Positions 56,500 through 64,000 of a stretch of DNA of 64,000 nucleotides are shown piece by piece. The stretch is from positions 473,608-537,607 of the forward strand of contig NZ_JASISQ010000002.1 of assembly GCF_030063205.1 (NCBI RefSeq), written 5' to 3'. Under the pieces are notes generated by a model. The model did no database searches, was not told the origin of the DNA, and saw only the letters and a list, made by a program, of their open reading frames with translations. How positions within the stretch are numbered: position 1 is the first letter of the stretch; each line of letters opens with the position of its first letter. Origin of the DNA: Arthrobacter antibioticus. GTDB taxonomy: Bacteria > Actinomycetota > Actinomycetes > Actinomycetales > Micrococcaceae. A program made the translations under genes and the position numbers.

Positions 56500-57789
56500 C
56501 TACCGAACTCCTTTGACCCGACTAACGGCGGCTGCCCCGGCGAGGGCAGTGAGCCCGGAGACCAGAAAAAGGAGGGTGAATCCACCTGTGGCACTGACAA
56601 GCAGGGCGCCCAGCATGGGTGCAAATGCCTGGGGTACGCTCAGGGCAATATTCATGATGCCAAGATCCTTCCCGCGGGAAAGCTGATCGGGAAGCACTTC
56701 GGTGGCAAGGGCCTGGTCAACGGAAAGGAAACAACCATAGCCCAACCCCAGCAAAGCAGCCGCCACGGTGGCCGCACCTAGGGTGGGGACAAAAGCCAGG
56801 ATGAGGGCGGCAATAGCTTGCAAAACGGAGGCGCCAAACACGAACGCGCGACGCCTGCCGTATCTGTCGGAGAGCCTGCCGAGCCACAGTGATGCGATGA
56901 TCACAAACACCATATAGACCAGCGTTAGGAGAATAAGGGAGCCCTTGGCGTCGCTGACTTTCAGGCCGTACATGAGGAAGTAAAGAAGCAAGCTGGTGCC
57001 AAAGGCGTTCCCGAGGTTCACCAGGATTCGGCTCAGTAGGGTCCAACCAAAGTCGGGAAACTTACGGGGACTGATCCACAGACCTCCTAGCAGTGAACGC
57101 CACGAAAGCGCAGGGACAACTCCTGGCGGGAGCACTTCGTCGTCAATAAGGAGCAGGAACGGCAAACCCAGCACCACTAAAAGTCCCGCGAGCAGGGCAT
57201 AACCGGCGAAGGTGCTCAGCCCTAAGGCAGTAACCAGCACCAAGCCCGCAATGATGCCAATGGCCTGCGGCGCGGAAATCCAACCCGAAACATATCCGCG
57301 CTGGCTTACCGGTACCTGATCGGAAATTGCGGCAGTCAGTGCCGCCGTCAGGACACAGAAGAATGTGCTGGAGGCCACCCAGAAGATACCGATACCCAGC
57401 AAAGTGCCCTGTAGGCCCAGAAACACCAGAGACAGTGCAAAACCGGCCGTCCCCACGGCGATCCACGGCCGGCGCCGTCCATAGCGGGAGGTGGTGCGGT
57501 CGGACAGTGCACCAGTAAGCGGGTAAGCAACAAACGCAAAAACTCCTGCAATTCCGGAAATGTAGCCAAATCCAAGAACATTCTGAACCCAGTCAGTCGC
57601 GTCAAGGAACTTTTGAACCTGGAGTGGCAGTAGTAATTGCACAGGTGTCAGCTGGGCAATCCACACGCCAAACCAGCTCAGCGCGAAGAAGGAGATCCAC
57701 CGTCCGCTGACCCTGCGGGTTGGGATAGCATCCAATGGCTGCATGGTCGAGGCTGTGGGTAACCCGTCTTCTCTAGTGACTTTGCTCAC
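56500..57789 (-). CDS. MFS transporter, sugar-type (SLC45/GPH-like)
   Basis: 429 aa, GTG start. Hydrophobic pattern of 12 helices; motif A-like GALSDRTTSRYGRRRPWIAVG after helix 2 and GRLSDRYGRRRAFVFGAS after helix 8, the twin arrangement of the R-x-G-R-R class seen in sucrose/maltose proton symporters. Substrate is not determinable. Convergent with the giant membrane protein gene. The GTG has only a weak ribosome site; a start at the Met of MQPLDAIP is possible. Confidence 0.85.
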   Translation of the reverse strand: MSKVTREDGLPTASTMQPLDAIPTRRVSGRWISFFALSWFGVWIAQLTPVQLLLPLQVQKFLDATDWVQNVLGFGYISGIAGVFAFVAYPLTGALSDRTTSRYGRRRPWIAVGTAGFALSLVFLGLQGTLLGIGIFWVASSTFFCVLTAALTAAISDQVPVSQRGYVSGWISAPQAIGIIAGLVLVTALGLSTFAGYALLAGLLVVLGLPFLLLIDDEVLPPGVVPALSWRSLLGGLWISPRKFPDFGWTLLSRILVNLGNAFGTSLLLYFLMYGLKVSDAKGSLILLTLVYMVFVIIASLWLGRLSDRYGRRRAFVFGASVLQAIAALILAFVPTLGAATVAAALLGLGYGCFLSVDQALATEVLPDQLSRGKDLGIMNIALSVPQAFAPMLGALLVSATGGFTLLFLVSGLTALAGAAAVSRVKGVR

Positions 57790-58217
57790 GCCTGTAGCTT
57801 CTCATGCCTGTCCAGGGCGAGGTTTAGGCACCGAAAGCCGGGGTAGGGCCAGTCTACGTAGCGAAGGACGCGTCTGCCCCGATTGGCGTTCATCGCCAGA
57901 ATCCGGCATACTTATTGAGTTGTTCAAGTTCTTTTTCGTGTCCCGGTCGAGATAATGCTCGATGCAGGGTCCAAGTTAAAGACCAAACATAACCTTCCCT
58001 TCGCATTTAGTGCGGGTACGTGCGTGAAATATTCACGACACGCCCGACCGCGGGGGTCGGAGCTTCGGTGGATTGAGGAACCCGGAAATATCCGGATTCA
58101 GTTCGTTGGAAGCGTGGCTGTGAGTGCCACATTGAACAGGTAAAAGTAAACAGCGTTTACGTCAACAGCATCGCTTCTCTTAGGGTGCTTCGTTACAGGA
58201 AAGAGAGTCACGACGCC
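57790..58217 (+). promoter_or_regulatory. S10 operon upstream region and leader
   Basis: 428 bp without a gene. CGTGAA-ATA-TTCACG (58023-58037) is a perfect inverted repeat; CCGACC/GGTCGG (58044-58049 and 58055-58060) forms a small hairpin after it. GATAAT at 57949-57954 could be a -10 element but no good -35 is seen. Confidence 0.45.
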
Positions 58218-58526
58218 ATGGCGGGACAAAAAATCCGCATCCGGCTGAAGTCATATGACCACGAGGTTATTGATGTTTCAGCTCGGAAGATCGTTGAGAC
58301 GGTCACGCGCGCAGGCGCAACGGTAGTGGGCCCCGTGCCGCTGCCCACCGAGAAGAACATTTACTGTGTAATTCGTTCACCTCACAAGTACAAGGACAGC
58401 CGCGAGCACTTTGAAATGCGCACGCACAAGCGTCTCATCGACATCATTGACCCCACGCCCAAGGCAGTTGATTCGCTCATGCGTCTCGACCTGCCGGCTG
58501 ACGTGAACATCGAAATCAAACTGTAG
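58218..58526 (+). CDS. rpsJ: 30S ribosomal protein S10
   Basis: 102 aa from the ATG at 58218 ([19 protein letters not shown]), preceded by GAAAGAGAG; an in-frame upstream ATG gives a non-conserved start. First gene of the S10 operon; S10 is also NusE, a transcription antitermination partner of NusB. Confidence 0.98.
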   Translation: MAGQKIRIRLKSYDHEVIDVSARKIVETVTRAGATVVGPVPLPTEKNIYCVIRSPHKYKDSREHFEMRTHKRLIDIIDPTPKAVDSLMRLDLPADVNIEIKL

Positions 58527-58543
58527 GGAGGTGCTGAGAAACT

Positions 58544-59194
58544 ATGACCGCGACCCGAAACACTAAGGGCATCCTGGGCACGAAGCTCGGCATGACCCAG
58601 GTCTGGGACGAGAACAACTTGCTTGTTCCAGTAACCGTCGTCCAGGCCGATTCCAATGTCATCACACAGCTGCGCAATGCAGAGGTTGATGGCTATGTAG
58701 CGATCCAGATCGGCTACGGTGCGATCGATCCTCGTAAAGTCACGAAGCCCTTGGCTGGTCACTTTGCAAAGGCAGGCGTCACGCCTCGCCGCCACGTCGT
58801 CGAGCTGCGCACAGCAGATGCTGACACTTACTCACTCGGCCAGGAGCTCTCAGTTGAGATCTTCGAAGCCGGCCAGAAGGTCGACGTTGTCGGTACTTCA
58901 AAGGGTAAGGGCTTTGCCGGTGTCATGAAGCGTCACGGCTTCCACGGCGCCCCGGCCTCGCACGGTGCACACAAGAACCACCGCAAGCCCGGTTCCATCG
59001 GTGGCGCGTCCACTCCTGGCCGCGTTTTCAAGGGTATGCGCATGGCAGGCCGTATGGGTGCCGAGCGCGTAACCACCATGAACCTTACGGTTCACGGTGT
59101 TGACGCCGAGAAGTCGCTGCTGCTGATCAAGGGTGCCGTTCCCGGCGCCCGCGGCCAGGTCGTATTCGTACGCACCGCCGTGAAGGGAGCATAA
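58544..59194 (+). CDS. rplC: 50S ribosomal protein L3
   Basis: 216 aa with GGAGG upstream. Conserved [17 protein letters not shown] at the start and [23 protein letters not shown] in the loop near the peptidyl transferase centre. Essential for 50S assembly. 17 bp after rpsJ, 4 bp before rplD. Confidence 0.98.
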   Translation: MTATRNTKGILGTKLGMTQVWDENNLLVPVTVVQADSNVITQLRNAEVDGYVAIQIGYGAIDPRKVTKPLAGHFAKAGVTPRRHVVELRTADADTYSLGQELSVEIFEAGQKVDVVGTSKGKGFAGVMKRHGFHGAPASHGAHKNHRKPGSIGGASTPGRVFKGMRMAGRMGAERVTTMNLTVHGVDAEKSLLLIKGAVPGARGQVVFVRTAVKGA

Positions 59195-59198
59195 GTAA

Positions 59199-60035
59199 AT
59201 GGCTACTGTAAAGGTTGACCTGCCTGCAGAGATCTTCGACGTACAAACCAACGTGCCCTTGTTGCACCAGGTTGTCGTAGCTCAGCTCGCTGCTGCCCGT
59301 CAGGGTACCCACAAGACCAAGACCCGCGCCGAAGTATCCGGTGCAGGCCGCAAGCCACATGCACAGAAGGGTACCGGCCGCGCCCGTCAGGGTTCAATCC
59401 GTGCCCCTCACATGACTGGTGGTGGCGTTGTCCACGGTCCTACCCCTCGCGATTACAGCCAGCGCACGCCCAAGAAGATGAAGGCAGCAGCTTTGCGCGG
59501 CGCCCTCTCTGACCGTGCACGCAACGGCCGTATTCACGTCATTGCTGAATTGGTTGCCGGCACCACGCCGTCCACCAAGGCCGCAAAGGCTACGCTGGCT
59601 GCTGTCACAACGCGACGCAATGTGCTCGTTGTGATTGAGCGTGCCAACGATGTCGCTGCTTTGAGCGTACGCAACATCACCGACCTGCACGTTCTGTACG
59701 TTGACCAGCTCAACACCTACGACGTGCTTGTTTCCGATGACATTGTCTTCACGCAGGCTGCTTACGAAGTCTTCGTCTCAGGCCGTGCCGCTGCCGAAGC
59801 TTTCGCTTCAAGCATGCTGCTGGTTGAAGAATTGGTCTCCGTTGACGCTATTGAGGATGCCGAAGGCACCATCAAGGGCAACAAGGACTCAATGAAGTAC
59901 CACGTGCCTGGTTCACGCTGGTATGACGCCACTGTGGCCGAAGTTTGGTTTGCAACGGTTGAGGACGCCAAAGCCGCAGGCTTTGTTCCCGCCGGCGGCG
60001 AAGCTGCCCAGACTATTGAGGAGGACGCCAAGTGA
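59199..60035 (+). CDS. rplD: 50S ribosomal protein L4 with C-terminal sunset-like extension
   Basis: 278 aa, against roughly 205-220 in most bacteria. Residues 1-~215 are a normal L4: [42 protein letters not shown] is the tunnel loop region. Residues ~225-265 read [19 protein letters not shown]... with [16 protein letters not shown]. The IKGN-(S)-YHxPG-x-WY-x5-E/VWF-x-T-x2-DA-x-AAGF pattern resembles the small 'sunset' domain found in other actinobacterial proteins, though its usual Cys is Ala here. L4 also is the autoregulator of the S10 operon in other bacteria. Overlaps rplW by four bases. Confidence 0.93.
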   Translation: MATVKVDLPAEIFDVQTNVPLLHQVVVAQLAAARQGTHKTKTRAEVSGAGRKPHAQKGTGRARQGSIRAPHMTGGGVVHGPTPRDYSQRTPKKMKAAALRGALSDRARNGRIHVIAELVAGTTPSTKAAKATLAAVTTRRNVLVVIERANDVAALSVRNITDLHVLYVDQLNTYDVLVSDDIVFTQAAYEVFVSGRAAAEAFASSMLLVEELVSVDAIEDAEGTIKGNKDSMKYHVPGSRWYDATVAEVWFATVEDAKAAGFVPAGGEAAQTIEEDAK

Positions 60036-60337
60036 GCGCCGTCACCATCAAGGATCCGCGCGACGTAGTGCTTGCACCCGTCGTCTCGGAAAAGAGCTAC
60101 GGCTTGATCGACGAAGGTAAATACACCTTCCTGGTCGACCCTCGCTCGAACAAGACCGAGATCAAGTTGGCCGTGGAGAAAATCTTCTCCGTCAAGGTCG
60201 ACTCGATCAACACCATCAACCGTGCTGGTAAGCGTAAGCGCACCAAGTTCGGATGGGGACAGCGCAAGAACACCAAGCGCGCAATTGTCTCCCTCCGCGA
60301 GGGCACGATTGACATCTTCGGCGGTCCGCTTTCTTAA
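60032..60337 (+). CDS. rplW: 50S ribosomal protein L23
   Basis: 101 aa, GTG start overlapping the rplD stop (GTGA). [45 protein letters not shown] is the family core. Lies at the tunnel exit and docks trigger factor and SRP. Confidence 0.97.
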   Translation: MSAVTIKDPRDVVLAPVVSEKSYGLIDEGKYTFLVDPRSNKTEIKLAVEKIFSVKVDSINTINRAGKRKRTKFGWGQRKNTKRAIVSLREGTIDIFGGPLS

Positions 60338-60367
60338 GCGGAGACCACTTTAACGAGGAAATATACT

Positions 60368-61207
60368 ATGGGAATCCGTAAATATAAGCCGACAACCCCG
60401 GGCCGTCGTGGCTCGAGCGTTGCTGACTTCACAGAAATCACGCGGTCGACTCCAGAGAAGTCTCTGGTCCGTCCCCTGCCCAAAAAGGGTGGCCGCAATA
60501 ACACTGGTCGTATCACGACTCGTCACAAGGGTGGTGGCCACAAGCGCCAGTACCGCCTGATTGACTTCCGTCGTCACGACAAGGATGGCGTCAACGCTCG
60601 CGTTGCTGAGATCGAATATGATCCCAACCGCACCGCGCGTATTGCCCTCCTGCACTATGTTGATGGCACCAAGCGCTACATCATCGCTCCGAACAAGCTC
60701 AACCAGGGTGATTTTGTAGAAGCCGGCGCCGCAGCTGACATCAAGCCAGGCAACAACCTGCCGTTGCGCAACGTCCCCGTGGGTACTGTTATTCACGCTG
60801 TGGAACTGCGTCCCGGTGGCGGTGCCAAGATGGCACGTTCAGCTGGTGCCTCGGTTCAGCTCGTCGCCAAGGAAGGCAAGTACGCCCAGCTGCGTTTGCC
60901 CTCCGGTGAAATCCGCAACGTTGATGCGCGCTGCCGCGCGACAATCGGCGAAGTTGGAAACGCTGAGCAGTCAAACATCAACTGGGGCAAGGCTGGCCGT
61001 ATGCGCTGGAAGGGCGTACGCCCAACCGTCCGCGGTGTTGTCATGAACCCTGTTGATCACCCACATGGTGGTGGTGAGGGTAAGACTTCCGGTGGACGTC
61101 ACCCGGTGAACCCCAACGGTAAGCGCGAAGGCCGTACCCGCCGTCCAAACAAAGAGAGCGACAAGCTGATTGTTCGTCGCCGCCGTACTGGCAAGAACAA
61201 GCGATAG
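60368..61207 (+). CDS. rplB: 50S ribosomal protein L2
   Basis: 279 aa, ATG with ACGAGGA upstream. [17 protein letters not shown] at the start, and [27 protein letters not shown] near the C-terminus with the His implicated in peptidyl transfer. Needed for subunit association. Confidence 0.98.
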   Translation: MGIRKYKPTTPGRRGSSVADFTEITRSTPEKSLVRPLPKKGGRNNTGRITTRHKGGGHKRQYRLIDFRRHDKDGVNARVAEIEYDPNRTARIALLHYVDGTKRYIIAPNKLNQGDFVEAGAAADIKPGNNLPLRNVPVGTVIHAVELRPGGGAKMARSAGASVQLVAKEGKYAQLRLPSGEIRNVDARCRATIGEVGNAEQSNINWGKAGRMRWKGVRPTVRGVVMNPVDHPHGGGEGKTSGGRHPVNPNGKREGRTRRPNKESDKLIVRRRRTGKNKR

Positions 61208-61219
61208 GAGCCTGGAGAC

Positions 61220-61501
61220 ATGCCACGTAGCCTGAAGAAGGGTCCTTTCGTTGACCAGCACCTCTTTGTAAAGGTAGCTCGGGAGAACGAAAAGGGTACC
61301 AAGAACGTAATTAAGACCTGGTCCCGCCGCTCGATGATCGTGCCCGATATGTTGGGTCACACGATCGCCGTGCATGACGGTCGCAAGCACATTCCTGTGT
61401 TTGTTACCGAGTCGATGGTCGGGCACAAGCTCGGCGAATTCGCCGCCACGCGGACATTCCGCGGCCATGTCAAGGACGACCGTAAGGGCAAGCGCCGCTA
61501 G
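61220..61501 (+). CDS. rpsS: 30S ribosomal protein S19
   Basis: 93 aa. [15 protein letters not shown] start and [33 protein letters not shown] are characteristic. Binds 16S head with S13. 12 bp after rplB. Confidence 0.98.
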   Translation: MPRSLKKGPFVDQHLFVKVARENEKGTKNVIKTWSRRSMIVPDMLGHTIAVHDGRKHIPVFVTESMVGHKLGEFAATRTFRGHVKDDRKGKRR

Positions 61502-61539
61502 GCGCTTGGCTTTACGGCTTAGACGAGAGAGAGATAGCA

Positions 61540-61905
61540 ATGGAAGCCAAGGCAAGTGCGCGTCATCTGCGCGTAACGCCTATGAAGGCCCGGCGCGTCG
61601 TCAACCTGATTCGTGGCAAGCAGGCGAATGAGGCATTGGCGATTTTGAAGTTTGCCCCACAGGGCGCTTCGGAGCCGGTATTCAAGGTAGTCCAGTCCGC
61701 AGTGGCTAACGCCCGCGTTCTGGCAGATCGCGACAGCGTCGCGTTCAACGAAAATGATCTGTACATCAGCGAGATTTATGTCGATGAAGGCCCCACCATG
61801 AAGCGGTTCCAGCCGCGTGCACAGGGCCGTGCATTTCAGATCAAGAAGCGTACAAGCCACGTAACAGTGGTTGTCGCTACCCCCGAGAAAGAGGAGGCTC
61901 GCTAA
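61540..61905 (+). CDS. rplV: 50S ribosomal protein L22
   Basis: 121 aa. [30 protein letters not shown] and the tunnel beta-hairpin [26 protein letters not shown]. The loop shows no deletion of the kind linked to macrolide resistance as far as can be judged by eye. Ends directly at the rpsC start. Confidence 0.97.
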   Translation: MEAKASARHLRVTPMKARRVVNLIRGKQANEALAILKFAPQGASEPVFKVVQSAVANARVLADRDSVAFNENDLYISEIYVDEGPTMKRFQPRAQGRAFQIKKRTSHVTVVVATPEKEEAR

Positions 61906-62754
61906 GTGGGACAGAAAGTAAACCCGCACGGTTTCCGTCTCGGGATCACGACGGACCACCGTTCGCATTGGTTCGCAGACAGCAACAAGCCCGGCCAGCG
62001 GTACAAGGACTTCGTAAAAGAAGACATCCAGATCCGCGCACTCATGTCTACAGGCATGGACCGCGCCGGCATTTCCAAGGTTGAGATCGAGCGCACCCGT
62101 GACCGTGTTCGTGTGGATATCCACACAGCACGTCCCGGAATTGTGATCGGTCGCCGTGGAGCCGAGGCAGACCGCATCCGCGGCGAGCTCGAAAAGCTCA
62201 CCGGCAAGCAGGTTCAGCTGAACATCCTGGAAGTCAAAAACCCGGAAGCAGACGCTCAGCTTGTTGCCCAGGGCATCGCCGAGCAGCTAACTAGCCGTGT
62301 GGCTTTCCGCCGCGCGATGAAGAAGGCAATGCAGTCAGCTCAGCGTACCGGCAGCGTCAAGGGCATCCGTGTCGCTTGTGCTGGTCGTTTGGGTGGCGCT
62401 GAAATGTCACGCACCGAGTTCTACCGCGAAGGTCGTGTGCCCCTGCACACCCTGCGTGCCAACATCGATTACGGCTTCTTTGAAGCCAAAACCGTATTTG
62501 GCCGTATTGGTGTCAAGGTCTGGATCTACAAGGGCGATGTCACGTCCAAGGAACTGGCTGCCCAGGCAGCTGCTGCTCCTGCACGTGGCCGTGGCCCGCG
62601 CCGTGACGGTGACGACCGCGGAAACCGCGGCCCCCGTGCCGGTGGCGACCGTCGTCGCAACGACCGTCCTGAGCGCACCGAGGCAGCTGCCCCGGTTCAG
62701 GCTCCTGTAGCTGCAGAGGTTGCGGCTCCGGCAGTAGAAGGAGGAAAGGCGTAA
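61906..62754 (+). CDS. rpsC: 30S ribosomal protein S3
   Basis: 282 aa, GTG start immediately after the rplV stop. [25 protein letters not shown] and KH-domain [16 protein letters not shown] are conserved. The last ~65 residues form an Arg/Gly/Asp-rich then Ala/Pro-rich extension ([20 protein letters not shown]), longer than the E. coli protein. S3 forms the mRNA entry site and helicase. Confidence 0.97.
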   Translation: MGQKVNPHGFRLGITTDHRSHWFADSNKPGQRYKDFVKEDIQIRALMSTGMDRAGISKVEIERTRDRVRVDIHTARPGIVIGRRGAEADRIRGELEKLTGKQVQLNILEVKNPEADAQLVAQGIAEQLTSRVAFRRAMKKAMQSAQRTGSVKGIRVACAGRLGGAEMSRTEFYREGRVPLHTLRANIDYGFFEAKTVFGRIGVKVWIYKGDVTSKELAAQAAAAPARGRGPRRDGDDRGNRGPRAGGDRRRNDRPERTEAAAPVQAPVAAEVAAPAVEGGKA

Positions 62755-63171
62755 ATGCTTATCCCACGTCGAGTAAAGCACCGTAAGCAGCACCACCCCG
62801 GTCGTACGGGGCAGGCTACTGGCGGCACCACGGTTTCGTTTGGTGAGTGGGGCATTCAGGCTCTCTCGCCGGCATACGTAACCAACCGTCAGATCGAGTC
62901 CGCTCGTATCGCCATGACGCGTCACATCAAGCGTGGCGGTAAAGTGTGGATCAACATCTACCCTGACCGTCCGTTGACGAAGAAGCCTGCCGAAACCCGT
63001 ATGGGTTCCGGTAAGGGTTCACCCGAGTGGTGGATCGCGAATGTTAAGCCCGGCCGTGTTCTCTTCGAACTCTCCGGTGTATCAGAAGAGGTAGCACGCG
63101 AGGCATTGCGCCTGGCAATCCACAAGCTGCCGTTGAAAGCACGCATTGTGCGTCGCGAAGGTGGTGAGTAA
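62755..63171 (+). CDS. rplP: 50S ribosomal protein L16
   Basis: 138 aa, ATG immediately after the rpsC stop with GGAGG inside rps[25 protein letters not shown] and WVNI-like [29 protein letters not shown] are typical. Sits near the A-site tRNA. Confidence 0.98.
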   Translation: MLIPRRVKHRKQHHPGRTGQATGGTTVSFGEWGIQALSPAYVTNRQIESARIAMTRHIKRGGKVWINIYPDRPLTKKPAETRMGSGKGSPEWWIANVKPGRVLFELSGVSEEVAREALRLAIHKLPLKARIVRREGGE

Positions 63172-63173
63172 AG

Positions 63174-63497
63174 ATGTCAATTGGTTCTAAAGAACTTGCC
63201 CCTGCACAGCTTGACGGGTTCGATAACGCCCGTTTGGGCGAAGAGCTCCGCAAGGCTAAGGAAGAACTGTTCAACCTGCGCTTCCAGTCGGCCACCGGTC
63301 AGCTGGAAAGCCATGGTCGTCTTCGCGTTGTAAAGCGCGACATCGCCCGCATCTACACAGTGTTGCGCGAACGCGAACTGGGCATACGCCCGGACGTGGT
63401 TGCTGCACCACCTGTGGAGAAGGCCTCCAAAAAGGCTGACAAGGAAGCCAAGAAGGCCTCCAAGAAGGCTGAAGAAACAAAGGAGGACGCCAAGTGA
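63174..63497 (+). CDS. rpmC: 50S ribosomal protein L29 with Lys/Ala-rich tail
   Basis: 107 aa, longer than the usual 65-80. The first ~75 residues are canonical ([46 protein letters not shown]); the last 30 form a [15 protein letters not shown] low-complexity tail. Overlaps rpsQ by four bases (GTGA). Confidence 0.95.
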   Translation: MSIGSKELAPAQLDGFDNARLGEELRKAKEELFNLRFQSATGQLESHGRLRVVKRDIARIYTVLRERELGIRPDVVAAPPVEKASKKADKEAKKASKKAEETKEDAK

Positions 63498-63790
63498 GCG
63501 ATTCTGTAAACAGCACCGAAACAGGTGCGGAGACTGTTGTCCGTGGCGACCGCAAGAAGATGCGCGGTTACGTTGTCTCCGACAAGATGGAAAAAACCAT
63601 CGTTGTAGAGGTCGAAGACCGCGTAAAGCACGCCTTGTACGGCAAGGTGCTGCGACGCAACAAAAAGGTCAAGGCTCACGATGAAGAGAACAGCGCCGGT
63701 ATCGGCGACCTGGTCGTCATCAGCGAGACTCGTCCGCTGTCCGCTACCAAGCGGTTCCGCCTCGTCGAGATCGTCGAAAAGGCCAAGTAA
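63494..63790 (+). CDS. rpsQ: 30S ribosomal protein S17
   Basis: 98 aa, GTG start overlapping rpm[37 protein letters not shown] and [22 protein letters not shown] are conserved. Last gene of the operon here; a terminator follows instead of rplN. Confidence 0.97.
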   Translation: MSDSVNSTETGAETVVRGDRKKMRGYVVSDKMEKTIVVEVEDRVKHALYGKVLRRNKKVKAHDEENSAGIGDLVVISETRPLSATKRFRLVEIVEKAK

Positions 63791-63826
63791 TCATTTTCAA
63801 CCTCATGGTTGAGTTTGTGAACTAAA

Positions 63827-63865
63827 ACGTTGGGCCCGTCACCGTTACCGGTGGCGGGCCCAACG
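63827..63865. terminator. Terminator hairpin after rpsQ
   Basis: ACGTTGGGCCCG, T-bulge and CACCG pair across a TTA loop with CGGTG, G-bulge and CGGGCCCAACG, then TCGTTT. It lies between rpsQ and the convergent partial gene, ending both. Confidence 0.85.
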
Positions 63866-63876
63866 TCGTTTAAGGG

Positions 63877-64000
63877 TTAGCGGCCAAAATGTGTGTACAG
63901 CCCGGGCGTGTCAGTGGCTTCTTCCGCCCCATCCTTGTTGAATTCCGTTGCCGTCTTCTGGGCTGAAGGCTGTGTCGTAGAGGGCAGGGCCGATGGGCTC
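63877..64000 (-). CDS. C-terminal end of an unidentified protein (partial)
   Basis: The minus strand is open from the window edge to TAA at 63877-63879, about 40 codons ending TPGLYTHFGR. The visible part is rich in Ser, Pro, Thr and Ala (PSALPSTTQPSAQ), like a linker or surface tail. The gene continues beyond the window, so no product can be named; it is convergent with the S10 operon. Confidence 0.55.
   Translation of the reverse strand, partial: SPSALPSTTQPSAQKTATEFNKDGAEEATDTPGLYTHFGR

Overview
The window reads as chromosomal DNA of a high-GC Gram-positive actinobacterium, most likely a Micrococcaceae (Arthrobacter-type) organism of moderate GC. Evidence: a mycothiol synthase gene (mshD) next to a GlnR-type orphan response regulator, polyphosphate kinase followed by a MutT1-type Nudix/histidine-phosphatase fusion, abundant GTG/TTG starts, a group III phosphofructokinase, and actinobacterial arrangements of the ribosomal and RNA polymerase genes. 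The genus call is inference; I could not run a search.

Layout. 1-7.1 kb is accessory: an SDR oxidoreductase divergent from a SARP/BTAD regulator, a MarR regulator-MFS exporter-quinone oxidoreductase operon with paired operators, and a HEAT-like protein. 7.5-9.6 kb (minus strand) holds a WXG-type secreted protein with two unrecognised partners, possibly a type VII secretion cargo cassette. 9.7-11.1 kb is folA-thyA. 11.1-13.3 kb is a polytopic membrane protein with a distal GntR regulator and an upstream palindrome. 13.4-16.6 kb is ppk plus the MutT1-like gene. 16.7-21.6 kb holds mshD, glnR, a membrane protein, a 37-aa membrane peptide, a nitrobindin-like protein and a YgfZ-like folate-binding protein. 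21.7-25.6 kb holds a PadR regulator with its MFS exporter, a GNAT enzyme and pfkA. 25.8-29.5 kb is a LiaFSR-like envelope-stress module: PspC/LiaF-like membrane proteins divergent from a PspC-histidine kinase and a NarL-type regulator. aspC follows.

From 31.1 kb the window is mainly core gene expression: tRNA-Trp, secE, nusG, rplK, rplA; an acetyltransferase; rplJ, rplL; a thiolase; rpoB, rpoC; a patatin-like lipase; rpsL, rpsG, fusA, tuf. Then come a giant 1413-aa SCO7613-like membrane protein and an MFS carrier, and finally the S10 operon (rpsJ, rplC, rplD, rplW, rplB, rpsS, rplV, rpsC, rplP, rpmC, rpsQ), closed by a terminator with an oppositely oriented partial gene at the edge.

Most unusual observations: ribosomal protein L4 carries a C-terminal extension resembling the small 'sunset' domain; the WXG cassette; two very long perfect hairpins of unknown nature (13.3 kb, 29.5 kb); an intrinsic terminator in the rplJ leader; and helically phased repeats in the LiaFSR-like divergent promoter. 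The RpoB and S12 residues commonly mutated in rifampicin or streptomycin resistance look wild type. No rRNA, CRISPR array or insertion sequence was seen.
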